Below are positions 19,963 to 27,811 of a DNA stretch of 31,922 bases, in pieces. Every line of letters starts with the position of its first letter. Within the stretch, counting starts at the first letter, position 1. Origin of the DNA: a virus; the IMG/VR virus record IMGVR_UViG_3300044825_000722, positions 1-31,922 of that record. One strand, given 5' to 3'. Position numbers and translations under genes: made by a program. The notes under the pieces were generated by a model. The model searched no databases and had not been told where the DNA came from. It worked only from the letters and a program-made list of their open reading frames with translations.

Positions 19963-20573
19963 TAGGCAACGCCGGGAGTTGTCTTACGGAACGGCATCAG
20001 CATAGCCTTAATGTCGGGGTCAATCATGCCGACCCTGACGGCACCCATCTCCCCAAACCCAGCGACACCTAGCGGACTGGCGTAGCGGGAATACTGCCGG
20101 AGACTCTGCAAAATGCACGCCTGCTTCACGGCTGCCGGAACGGCAGTACCGAAACCGAAAACGCCAGTGATCTTAACCCCGACTTCCCCAACCGGGTCGT
20201 AAGGGAAAAGGTAGTCACCGACAGCGCGGAGCCGCGTCACCGGGAAAGACAAGCCAGAAGCGGTACGGTTCAAAGGCTCCAACTGGTAGTCGGCAGCGGT
20301 CCACGTCTCATCGTAAATACCGTCAAGACCGGCAGACGTTTCAACCGTGATAGCGGTCCCCGCCAGATCATCCACCTCAACCACATACGCGTTCGACGCG
20401 GTGAAGTAGCGGACCTCAGTACCGGCAGTGAAAAACCTGCGTTCACAATATCCGTCAATCGCGCGAGACGAAGAATCAATAGCGATCTCTAGAAGGGAAT
20501 CATCCACACTATCCGAGATGCGCGCCGCCGCTTTCACTTCCTGCAAAGACGCGTAAGGATTCGTTAACGCCAT
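19962..20573 (-). CDS. Head-tail connector (adaptor) protein, 203 aa
   Basis: The ATG at 20573 is in a TAATG overlap with the third glycosyltransferase. The N-terminus NPYASLQEVKAAARISDSVDDSLLEIAIDSSSRAIDGYCERRFF is the helical hallmark of gp6/gp15-like adaptors that attach below the portal ring. The remaining part is an elongated beta domain (AGTEVRYFTAS, VDDLAGTAITVETS). It normally follows the major capsid gene directly; here three glycosyltransferase genes separate them. Confidence 0.88.
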   Translation of the reverse strand: MALTNPYASLQEVKAAARISDSVDDSLLEIAIDSSSRAIDGYCERRFFTAGTEVRYFTASNAYVVEVDDLAGTAITVETSAGLDGIYDETWTAADYQLEPLNRTASGLSFPVTRLRAVGDYLFPYDPVGEVGVKITGVFGFGTAVPAAVKQACILQSLRQYSRYASPLGVAGFGEMGAVRVGMIDPDIKAMLMPFRKTTPGVA

Positions 20574-21208
20574 TAATTCGCTCCCAAACTTTGAACCCAA
20601 TCGAAAATGATTGATCTCGTCGGTTCCGTAGGTGGCTGAATCTGTGACGGATGCTGACCATAATTGTAGTCAACACGGCCAGTCACAGAGAACCGCGCAC
20701 CCTGCCACGCGCAGCCAACCCAAAAACCCCAATCCTCAAACGGAGACAAAGACTCCTGAAACGGAATCGCCTCCCATAAAGACCGGCGAAACAGGGAGCC
20801 GCACGGAACCGGGTTACCGGAAACTTCAAGAATCTTCTCACGCGACTCCACCGAAGGAATCCACGCACCGCCGTACTGCCACTGCATCCCGAACCCGATA
20901 ACATCCGCGCCATAATCCACGGATAAAGCGTGAGGCAAGTAGCGGTCATCCGCGCCGATCCACGCCACAAACTCAGAATCCGTGGCCGATACAGCCGCGT
21001 TAACGTACTTTGCCAGCGAAAACGGCTCCTGCATCGGCACAAGCCGAACATTTATCAGCGTGTCGGAAATCGCCTCAGACACGGTATCCGGGTTAGTGCA
21101 GGCAATAACCACCTCGTCAGGCTGCCGAACCAACCCCTCAACCGACTCAACCCAACCCGGCAAAAACGCCTCATAAGTATGACAAGTTGTGATGACCGCG
21201 ACAGTCAC
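20573..21208 (-). CDS. Family 2-type glycosyltransferase (GT-A fold), 211 aa
   Basis: GTG start at 21208 in a GTGA overlap with the second glycosyltransferase. VAVITTCHTYEAFLPGWVESVEGLVRQPDEVVIACTNP is a GT2 N-terminus, and FVAWIGADDRYLP holds the DxD-type metal site (ADD). Later SPFEDWGFWVGCAWQG carries the ED helix typical of the acceptor side. It probably transfers sugar from a nucleotide donor to a phage protein or glycan. It lies in a cluster of three within the virion gene operon. Confidence 0.86.
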   Translation of the reverse strand: MTVAVITTCHTYEAFLPGWVESVEGLVRQPDEVVIACTNPDTVSEAISDTLINVRLVPMQEPFSLAKYVNAAVSATDSEFVAWIGADDRYLPHALSVDYGADVIGFGMQWQYGGAWIPSVESREKILEVSGNPVPCGSLFRRSLWEAIPFQESLSPFEDWGFWVGCAWQGARFSVTGRVDYNYGQHPSQIQPPTEPTRSIIFDWVQSLGAN

Positions 21209-21945
21209 AGCCAACCCCAAAACTTCCCAGCCTGCGCCGCCAACACCTCACCTAGCGGACCATCATCCCTACGGCCAGCGTTCCCATTCGTCGCAATCTG
21301 GCAACCAGCAGCCTCAGCCTCAATCAGCGTCCGGGGACACGAATCGAAAGCCTGCGGAAGGAACACAAACCACTCGTGCGCAGCCATAGCATCCAACACC
21401 GTCCGGCGCGGAACACCTGACAACTCAGTCAGCGACAGTCCGCGAGAATGACACCACAGCCGCGCAGCCATCAAACCCTTCTGTGGATGATTACGCGCCG
21501 ACCATAAAGCCGCGCTCATCCTATCCACTTCAGGGAAAACCAAATCATCAATATGGCCGTGACACCATTGGGACACCACCCCGCACCACTTAGCCTCAAC
21601 CGCGCTATGCGCCTGAGACATAGTGACAAACGGGTCGGCCAACTGAAACAGACGCGCACGCTCCGGATGCGGATACTGCTGATGGTGAACCCACACAATC
21701 GGTTTCAACTCAGCAAGCCGACCCATAGCCTCCGGAGAAAGCAGATCAGTACCCGTGATAATCACGCGGTCATGATCAAGAGCCTGCTCCCAATCGTCAG
21801 GAGCGAACACGTCAACAGTGACAGACGTGGGAGCCTGACCAATCATAGCGGCATCAGTCAACTCCGCGCCGCCAACACCACCCGGAAGCAGCCAATCAGC
21901 ATCATCCGTGCGCGGCAAATGGTGAGTAACCCACGCCACCTTCAC
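21205..21945 (-). CDS. GT-B-type glycosyltransferase, 246 aa
   Basis: GTG at 21945 in a GTGA overlap with the first glycosyltransferase. The start VAWVTHHLPRTDDADWLLPGGVGGAELTDAAM has the GGVGGAE turn of family 4 enzymes, and the second half (VFLPQAFDSCPRTLIEAEAAGCQIATNGNAGR) has the Pro-Arg...E-A-E-A-x-G-C donor-site helix. It is shorter than the usual 350-400 residues, so one domain is trimmed. It acts within the same cluster on an unknown acceptor. Confidence 0.83.
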   Translation of the reverse strand: MKVAWVTHHLPRTDDADWLLPGGVGGAELTDAAMIGQAPTSVTVDVFAPDDWEQALDHDRVIITGTDLLSPEAMGRLAELKPIVWVHHQQYPHPERARLFQLADPFVTMSQAHSAVEAKWCGVVSQWCHGHIDDLVFPEVDRMSAALWSARNHPQKGLMAARLWCHSRGLSLTELSGVPRRTVLDAMAAHEWFVFLPQAFDSCPRTLIEAEAAGCQIATNGNAGRRDDGPLGEVLAAQAGKFWGWL

Positions 21946-23153
21946 GGAAGCATTTCCAGATACGGACGCCAATACTTGTCATAAACCAAGTCAGCGTCAT
22001 AGTTCTCAACAATGAACTTACGCGCCTGCGCAGACTTCTCACCCTTACGCTCATACGCCTGCTCTAACGCGTTAACAATGTCCTCCACAGCGGGAGTGTT
22101 AAACCACGCGTTTTGAGCCGCGTCCCACAGCGGTTGACCGCGAACCTTCCAGCCATCCCCAACTAACTCCGGCTGCGCGGAGAAGTCAGAAACTATCACG
22201 GGAACTTCGCAAGCCTGAGCATCCGCGACCGTGATCCCGAACCCCTCGCCTAGCGTGGGAGCCAAAAGAACATCAAGGCCAGTCAGGATACAAGCCAAAA
22301 CATCGTCACCGATACCTATACGGTTCTGGTACTGGTTCACGAACTTCACCCGCGAAGCATCCAAACCACACGCCGCAATCAGCGGGTCAAGCGGAATCCC
22401 ACCCATCCCACCGAAACGCTCAGTATGCATATACAGAACAGCATCCTCATGCCGTTCCGCGAAAATAGCGAACGCAAGCAACTGCTCCGGAAACGCCTTG
22501 CGGATAGGTGACGTACCCTTATTAGCGTTAACGATCCCCACCACGAACTGATCAGGGTCAACCCCCATCAACTCACGGCCAGTCCGCGTATTACCTACGT
22601 CATCCGTAACCGAAACCGTAGGTTTCATAACCGAAGTGTCAATGGCGTGCGGAATATAGAAATGATCCACACCAGCGTCAGTCATCATCTTCGAACCGAA
22701 CTGAGACATAGCAACAGGATTCACGTTCGGTTTACTGATGAACTCCAAAACCTTTGGAGGAATCGGCAAATGATCCACCGGCACCCACGAGACAACCGGC
22801 ATCTCATCCCAGCGGGGATGCGTATAAACCCACACGTCGTACAAGGTGAATACATACGGTCGGTGGTCAGGATGCTGACGTGACCAGTCCACAAAATACG
22901 GGTGAGCCATATCGTTTGAATACGCATCAAACCCGCGCGGGAAATGTTCAATCCCCTCCCAATCGGAGGAGATCGCTTCTAACCCGTAGTTAGCGGCGAC
23001 GACCATAGCGTGACCGTCAGCCACCATACGTTTAACCACTTGCTTCGTTTGCGTGCCGTAACCGGTAGGCGCAAACGCCGCATTAGAACACCACACACCA
23101 GCAATCGGCGGGACACCATTACGCGCACGCCTACGCTTTTCAGCGCGGTTCAA
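21942..23153 (-). CDS. Family 4-type glycosyltransferase, 403 aa
   Basis: The TTG at 23153 has a very strong AAGGGGAGGAAAA site; upstream in-frame codons lie in a hairpin region, so I reject them. The GT-B protein begins GVWCSNAAFAPTGYGTQTKQVVKRM, and its donor-binding end is LLAPTLGEGFGITVADAQACEVPVIVSDFSAQPEL, with the E-x7-D/E pattern of family 4. It is full length. Together with the next two genes it could decorate the capsid or tail of the virion or change host surface glycans. Confidence 0.88.
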   Translation of the reverse strand: MNRAEKRRRARNGVPPIAGVWCSNAAFAPTGYGTQTKQVVKRMVADGHAMVVAANYGLEAISSDWEGIEHFPRGFDAYSNDMAHPYFVDWSRQHPDHRPYVFTLYDVWVYTHPRWDEMPVVSWVPVDHLPIPPKVLEFISKPNVNPVAMSQFGSKMMTDAGVDHFYIPHAIDTSVMKPTVSVTDDVGNTRTGRELMGVDPDQFVVGIVNANKGTSPIRKAFPEQLLAFAIFAERHEDAVLYMHTERFGGMGGIPLDPLIAACGLDASRVKFVNQYQNRIGIGDDVLACILTGLDVLLAPTLGEGFGITVADAQACEVPVIVSDFSAQPELVGDGWKVRGQPLWDAAQNAWFNTPAVEDIVNALEQAYERKGEKSAQARKFIVENYDADLVYDKYWRPYLEMLP

Positions 23154-23184
23154 TTTTCCTCCCCTTGGCAGGATTTGGCAGGAA

Positions 23185-23218
23185 GGGGTGCGGTCGGTCC
23201 TGCCTCCGACCGCACCCC
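23185..23218 (-). terminator. 13-bp hairpin between major capsid gene and glycosyltransferases
   Basis: GGGGTGCGGTCGG (23185-23197) pairs perfectly with CCGACCGCACCCC (23206-23218) around 8 nt. It starts 19 nt after the capsid gene stop in the direction of transcription. The following sequence is pyrimidine-rich but has no clear T run, so it may act as a leaky terminator or as a 3' stabilising hairpin for the capsid mRNA. Confidence 0.65.
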
Positions 23219-23237
23219 AGATCATTACATCAGACGA

Positions 23238-24419
23238 CTAGGAAGCCGCGCCGATGTAATACTTGACCGCATCGGACTGACCGAGGTCACCCCAGATACG
23301 GATGGTCAGACGGAAGCCGATCTGATCGGATGCGAAGTACGCATCGTCAGAGCGCGCAACCTCAATGCCGCCAACCTGACGGACATGGTAGGAACCGAAC
23401 CAACCGAAGAGAACCGACTTAGCGGAAGTCGCAGTTGCAGCGATATCCGGATTCTCAACGATCTCAATTCCCATGAACGAGTCAGCCATCCCAGCAGTAG
23501 CAGCCGGAACGTAAAGGTACTGACCAGCAGAATCCTTCAACTTCCGGACAGTACCCATTGTGGAGCGACGCATCATGAAACGCGCACCCTGACGGACATA
23601 CGCACCATCAACGCTGTGTGCGAGATCAATCAGGTTATCCGCAGTCGGAGCGCCAGCAACACCAGTTCCACCAGTGACACCCGAACCAGCAGCAACCGAA
23701 ACCCCGTTGGGTTCGGTCGTACCCGTTCCAAGAGTCAAAAGGTTATTCACCTTAATACCGATGGACGTACCGAGAGTACGACCGAGGTAGGAAACAATGT
23801 CGATCCCTGAATCTTGAAGCAACTCACGGCTCACCTTCGTCAGAACCGCCACCTTCTCAGACTTCAGGGTCAGAGAAGTGAACGTCGGATCAAGAGCAGT
23901 GATCGTGGTTCCCTCAGCAATCGCGGTAGCCAGCGGACGAGACGACTCCACCGGAACCTTGATATCCTCGCCACTCGCGGTATTCAGGAGCGTAACAATC
24001 CCACCGTCCAGCATCGGACCGACAGTGACCAACTTCTCCTGAATAACATCGTAGAACGACTGAGGCACGACGGACGAATCATCCGAAGTATTCAGGTCAC
24101 GACGCTCGAACGTGTAGGAACGAACCTCACCCGACACGAGTTTGCGAATCATCTCATTGTCAGACGAACGGAAAGCAGCCTGCGCGCGAACCTCAGGAGC
24201 ATCCACCAGAGATGCCTCAATGTCCTTAGCGCGAGCCTCAGCCGCCTGAAGGTCACTAATCCGCTGCGAACGCGAATCAATATCCTCATTAATACGCGCG
24301 TACTGCGCCTCTTCCTCAGCGGTCAGGTCACGACCCTCAGCCGCCGCATGATCAAGGAGAGCCTTAGCAGCGTGCCACGCCTGCTGCCGCGCCTCTACCT
24401 GACGCTTCAAATACTCCAT
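23238..24419 (-). CDS. HK97-fold major capsid protein, 393 aa
   Basis: The first 75 residues are helical and charged (ARQQAWHAAKALLDHAAAEGRDLTAEEEAQYARINEDIDSRSQRISDLQ), the delta domain that acts as a built-in scaffold and is normally removed by the prohead protease. The fold follows (VVPQSFYDVIQEKLVTVGPMLDGGIVTLL, LTLKSEKVAVLTKVSRELLQDSGIDIVSYLG, GARFMMRRSTMGTVRKLKDSAGQYLY, VLFGWFGSYHVRQVGGIEVARSDDAYFASDQIGFRLTIRIWGDL), matching the phage_capsid family. AAAGGA lies 8-9 nt before the ATG. Confidence 0.96.
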   Translation of the reverse strand: MEYLKRQVEARQQAWHAAKALLDHAAAEGRDLTAEEEAQYARINEDIDSRSQRISDLQAAEARAKDIEASLVDAPEVRAQAAFRSSDNEMIRKLVSGEVRSYTFERRDLNTSDDSSVVPQSFYDVIQEKLVTVGPMLDGGIVTLLNTASGEDIKVPVESSRPLATAIAEGTTITALDPTFTSLTLKSEKVAVLTKVSRELLQDSGIDIVSYLGRTLGTSIGIKVNNLLTLGTGTTEPNGVSVAAGSGVTGGTGVAGAPTADNLIDLAHSVDGAYVRQGARFMMRRSTMGTVRKLKDSAGQYLYVPAATAGMADSFMGIEIVENPDIAATATSAKSVLFGWFGSYHVRQVGGIEVARSDDAYFASDQIGFRLTIRIWGDLGQSDAVKYYIGAAS

Positions 24420-24452
24420 TTGAGTATTCCTTTCGAGTAGGTTTGATTTATT

Positions 24453-24502
24453 ACGGGTCCGCAGCGGCTCCGCTTGCGGGGATCAAGTCGCGGCTCCGCG
24501 AC
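24453..24502 (-). promoter_or_regulatory. Two hairpins between prohead protease and capsid genes
   Basis: GTCGCG-GCTC-CGCGAC (24487-24502) is a perfect 6-bp stem, and 24458-24479 forms an 8-bp stem with one bulge; both share GGCTCCGC. They lie just after the protease stop and before the capsid leader. No T run follows, so processing or mRNA stability is more likely than termination. Confidence 0.5.
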
Positions 24503-24509
24503 AAGAAAA

Positions 24510-25205
24510 CTAGAAAGCCTTCGCCAAAAGTTCCATCTGCTTCTGTAGAACGCTCAGCGGAATCTGAGGCTCAGCGTCAACCGTCTTACCGGTCATCCGG
24601 TCCACCACGGTCCTAAGCACGTTCGCCTGATCGTCGGTCAGTTCCCCAGCCTGTAGAGCGTTCATCGCGTCCGTGAGTTCCTGCACATCCATGTCGGTAC
24701 GGTGTGCGATAGTTTTCAGGTTCCGCACTGATGCTGTAGTTGAAGGGTACGCGGGAACGCCGCTGACCACAGAGACCTCATGCAGACGCACTTCCTTCAA
24801 TGTGCGCTCATTACCGTCAGCACTCCACTCATCCTTAACAGTGGAGAAACCGAAACTCATCCCGGTAATATCGCCACGACGAATGTGATACGCGACCGAC
24901 CTTCCGAGTTCGGTATCAGGTAGATCAATCTCCACATACCCACCCTCCGGACGGTCCTCAATCCGCAGAGTCTTAGCGCGAGACGAACCAAGAAGCAGTT
25001 CATCGTTATGGTTGTAATAGGCACGCACGTCATTCCGTGACTTCAAAGTCCGGGTGAAGGCTCCGGGAGCGATACGCTCCGTAAACGGCAGCGGCAAACT
25101 CGGCTCCATGTACCGCCAAGCGAAACCACCGAAACGCATCCCATCCGGCGCGTCACCAACCGCGCGGATTTCAGCGTCAATAGTGCGAACCTCAACCGAA
25201 CCCAT
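24510..25205 (-). CDS. Internal-start product: prohead protease alone, 231 aa
   Basis: Inside the polyprotein gene, codon 392 is an ATG preceded by GAAAGGAAAGAA, a ribosome binding site as strong as that of the major capsid gene (GAAAGGAATACTCAA). Initiation here gives a 231-residue protein starting MGSVEVRTIDAEIRAV that contains the whole protease domain and helical tail, the normal length for free HK97-type proteases. The long and short products would share the same C-terminus, as in other nested protease/scaffold genes. It is inferred from the site strength and domain border. Confidence 0.65.
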   Translation of the reverse strand: MGSVEVRTIDAEIRAVGDAPDGMRFGGFAWRYMEPSLPLPFTERIAPGAFTRTLKSRNDVRAYYNHNDELLLGSSRAKTLRIEDRPEGGYVEIDLPDTELGRSVAYHIRRGDITGMSFGFSTVKDEWSADGNERTLKEVRLHEVSVVSGVPAYPSTTASVRNLKTIAHRTDMDVQELTDAMNALQAGELTDDQANVLRTVVDRMTGKTVDAEPQIPLSVLQKQMELLAKAF

Positions 25206-26378
25206 TTCTTTCCTTTCGTCGCGGATACGCGCAACTTCAGACTCCAACCAGCGGCGAGCCGGACCGGGGTCCAAAGGGTTTATCCCCCATAAATAGTGAG
25301 CCACAGCACCCGCACCCGGCCACTCCGGATGATCGGGGTCAGAATTCTTACCAGCCTCTAAGTCAACAGCGTGACGCGCACCCCACGCGTTAGCGCGCAC
25401 AACCTTGTCATCACTCATGGTTCCGTCAGCCATCAGACGCGCCTCACGCACAGTCTGATCAGTTAACCCGTCACCGCCGAAACCCTCACGCCGCAACTCC
25501 AAACCACGCGCGGCAGCGTCACGAATGTATTCCGGGATATTGTCAACACGCTCAGCAGTAGGCTCCGGCAGTGGGTCAATCTTCGTCAGGGTAGAAAACC
25601 GGTGACCAACCAGAGTTTCCGTCGCCATCCACCCGTCATCCATCTCACGGAAAATACGGATCAGCGCGGCAGGATCATCCTCGCTCGCGTTAATAGAAAA
25701 CTCGCTGTCAGGAATCCCTAACGTACCTTCGCGCATAATGTGTTCAATGCGACCGCGAGCAGTGCCACCGCTAGAATCCCAGCGGACGAAATCGCCAAGT
25801 TCAAGTTCTCCCGGCTCAGCACGATCCTCATCATCCTCAATGTCCTCCATGTCCTCATAAAGGTCATCAGGGTCAAGGGTCAGGAAACCAGCAGCCTCAT
25901 ACGCGTCCCGCGTGTCATCGTCATTCTCGAAAACATGCGTGACCCGGTAGTCCTCCGCGATGCGCTCCGCTTCACCGATCTTAAAACTGATCGTATCCAC
26001 AGACTCTTCAGGACGCATGAACATGATGAACGGACGCAAACCGGCGTTACGGAGAGTAGTCATCGTGGTTTCACGCTGCGACTCAACACGGCCAGTAACA
26101 ATGAACAGGTCACCCGGCAGACCATTCACAACATCAATCACCGCGCGGATAGGACGCGTCCCGTTAAAAACCAGCGTGTCATCAATGTCAGAGATAACCG
26201 CGACAGCAGCGTTAGCGACCCGCTCACCACCCGGCTCCATACCCTCAGCGATACTCACCGCCACCATCTGATCAATCGCCGCCTGCTTAGTCGCATGGCA
26301 GCCGATAACCTCACCGTCCTGCTTCTCAACACTCCACCCGTTACAGTTCGGGTTTTCGTCTGAAATGAAGTACGGCAC
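24510..26378 (-). CDS. Capsid-maturation polyprotein: HAD phosphatase + prohead protease, 622 aa
   Basis: GTG start in a TAGTG overlap. Residues 11-45 hold an NCNGW...GCHATK motif seen in phage maturation proteins. Residues 58-165 are a HAD phosphatase fold: DIDDT (64-68), FIVTGR (92-97), K133 and ENDDD (151-155). An acidic linker follows, then a TUDOR/DUF2945-like barrel (191-270). Residues 280-380 form a conserved phage domain (IPEYIRDAAARGLELRREG...HAVDL...GAVAHYLWG). Residues 398-553 are the HK97-family prohead protease with YYNHND (H457) and GMSFGFS (S508). A helical tail (560-622) may act as scaffold. A strong internal start at 25205 would give the protease alone. Confidence 0.88.
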   Translation of the reverse strand: MPYFISDENPNCNGWSVEKQDGEVIGCHATKQAAIDQMVAVSIAEGMEPGGERVANAAVAVISDIDDTLVFNGTRPIRAVIDVVNGLPGDLFIVTGRVESQRETTMTTLRNAGLRPFIMFMRPEESVDTISFKIGEAERIAEDYRVTHVFENDDDTRDAYEAAGFLTLDPDDLYEDMEDIEDDEDRAEPGELELGDFVRWDSSGGTARGRIEHIMREGTLGIPDSEFSINASEDDPAALIRIFREMDDGWMATETLVGHRFSTLTKIDPLPEPTAERVDNIPEYIRDAAARGLELRREGFGGDGLTDQTVREARLMADGTMSDDKVVRANAWGARHAVDLEAGKNSDPDHPEWPGAGAVAHYLWGINPLDPGPARRWLESEVARIRDERKEMGSVEVRTIDAEIRAVGDAPDGMRFGGFAWRYMEPSLPLPFTERIAPGAFTRTLKSRNDVRAYYNHNDELLLGSSRAKTLRIEDRPEGGYVEIDLPDTELGRSVAYHIRRGDITGMSFGFSTVKDEWSADGNERTLKEVRLHEVSVVSGVPAYPSTTASVRNLKTIAHRTDMDVQELTDAMNALQAGELTDDQANVLRTVVDRMTGKTVDAEPQIPLSVLQKQMELLAKAF

Positions 26379-27100
26379 TAGGTCACCACCTGACGCATAA
26401 CGCTGAGTTTTGTTGGCTGACTTGAAATAGCAAGCAAATTATCTAGCGGGTCAACTTGCAGAGTAATAGTCTGTTGCGGTCGCAGACACAAAGCAGACCC
26501 GATAGTTACGGTTCCGTAGTTAACCCAAATATCGTGACCGCCATTGAACTGCTCCGCGAAAGCCAGTTGAAATGCAACCTCAGTACCTTGACCGCCGTAA
26601 TCGCTGAACTTCATCACATACTGCGTATTAGGCGCGAGGGTGTGAATCTTCACCGAAGAAAACACGCCGCCACCCTGATTACTTGCCGGAACATATTCCG
26701 TGCTAATAACAGTGCCGCCAGTAGGACTAGTCGCGCCAGTCAAAACGGATTCATAAACATCCGACTTAGTGCGGTCAAGATTGTAGGCGAGAACAGTCCC
26801 ACCCGTGCCATACGTTGCACCTTGAATCAACTCGGCAAAAACCGTAGAAGTTTCCGCATCAATCTCGTAAAACTGAAACTGTGCGCCATGCGAGCCGGTA
26901 CGGATAGCAAACGCTGTCGAGCCACTATTAGTCAGCGTGAAAGTTGAGTGCGCAAGAAACACATAACCGCTACGCGTGTAATCCTCCGGATTCGGTTCCG
27001 GTTGCAGATTCGTTAAAGTGATGTGCTGACTATGCACGCTCGGGGGATGCACTTGCGTAGAAGGTGAACCAATACTGAGGACGTTCGCACTAATCGCCAT
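26378..27100 (-). CDS. Probable virion structural protein, 240 aa
   Basis: ATG in a TAATG overlap with the repeat protein. The protein is beta-rich (HSTFTLTNSGSTAFAIRTGSHGAQFQFYEID, LAPNTQYVMKFSDYGGQGTEVAFQLAFAEQF) with a jelly-roll-like rhythm and no catalytic residues. It lies between the portal and the maturation polyprotein with two other such genes. In several phages this place is held by head fibre or decoration proteins. No family could be named with confidence. Confidence 0.7.
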   Translation of the reverse strand: MAISANVLSIGSPSTQVHPPSVHSQHITLTNLQPEPNPEDYTRSGYVFLAHSTFTLTNSGSTAFAIRTGSHGAQFQFYEIDAETSTVFAELIQGATYGTGGTVLAYNLDRTKSDVYESVLTGATSPTGGTVISTEYVPASNQGGGVFSSVKIHTLAPNTQYVMKFSDYGGQGTEVAFQLAFAEQFNGGHDIWVNYGTVTIGSALCLRPQQTITLQVDPLDNLLAISSQPTKLSVMRQVVT

Positions 27101-27810
27101 TACAACCCCATAAGCGTCAAAATCTCCTCCTCAGCAGCCTGACGCTCAGCCACCGAATCCCGAACCGGGATGACAACAGGAATAACGATCTCAGCGAAAC
27201 CAGTAACGAAACCATCCGAACGCGAAACCGTCACAACCGACGATGACGCTTCAAACGATCCCGCGACAGTAGAACCAGATGACCGGGACAAGCCGCGAAC
27301 GAAACCAACAAACCGGAGCAGAGGAGCCGCAGGGAGATACCAGCGGCCACCACCCTCAGACGGAGTAGGAGCCGGAGGTTGCGGACCTGAGCCGGAAACC
27401 GAACCGGAAGAAACAGACCCGCCAATAACAGAACCCGTTAAAGCGGGAGAACCAGAAACCGAACCGGTATCAGTAGTGATACCAGTCACGACACCAGCGA
27501 ATCCGACCGCACCAGAAACGGACCCCGCCGAAGTCACCGAACCAGCGACAGTACCGGTGTTCCCCTCAGCACCGGTCACGCTGCCGCTAGAAACCCCAAC
27601 ACCCGACACAGAGCCGACAAACCCAGCCGCGCCAGACACAGAACCGGCAGACGTTACCGAACCAGAAACCGAACCAGAGAAACCCTGAACACCCGCGACC
27701 GTCCCAGATGAGACAACGGAACCAGAAACAAAACCAGTACCGAACCCACCTAGAACATCTTCATTTAACCTGCCAAGATCGGAACTGTTAAGAGTGAACA
27801 GACCCGGCAT
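27100..27810 (-). CDS. Surface protein with six 20-residue SGSV repeats, 236 aa
   Basis: After a 22-residue start the protein carries six tandem 20-residue repeats (23-142), each close to GFxGSVSGSVxSxGSVSGAx, rich in G, S, V and T. Then follow a proline-rich hinge (PQPPAPTPSEGGG), a middle domain (RWYLPAAPLLRFVGFVRG), and a strand-rich end with a charged helix (DSVAERQAAEEEILTLMGL). Regular G/S/V repeats suggest a beta-solenoid rod like a fibre. It is encoded between portal and maturation genes, so a head fibre or decoration role is likely. Confidence 0.72.
   Translation of the reverse strand: MPGLFTLNSSDLGRLNEDVLGGFGTGFVSGSVVSSGTVAGVQGFSGSVSGSVTSAGSVSGAAGFVGSVSGVGVSSGSVTGAEGNTGTVAGSVTSAGSVSGAVGFAGVVTGITTDTGSVSGSPALTGSVIGGSVSSGSVSGSGPQPPAPTPSEGGGRWYLPAAPLLRFVGFVRGLSRSSGSTVAGSFEASSSVVTVSRSDGFVTGFAEIVIPVVIPVRDSVAERQAAEEEILTLMGL
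27385..27744 (-). repeat. Six tandem 60-bp coding repeats
   Basis: The repeats encode residues 23-142 of the surface protein, in frame. They diverge in sequence at the DNA level but keep the GSV spacing, so expansion or loss of units by recombination would keep the frame and change the rod length. Confidence 0.8.
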
Positions 27811-27811
27811 G

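Noticed and set aside
23154-23225. Longer start of the first glycosyltransferase
   Set aside because: The extra codons are the arm of the 13-bp hairpin and the ribosome binding site itself; TTG 23153 has a very strong site.
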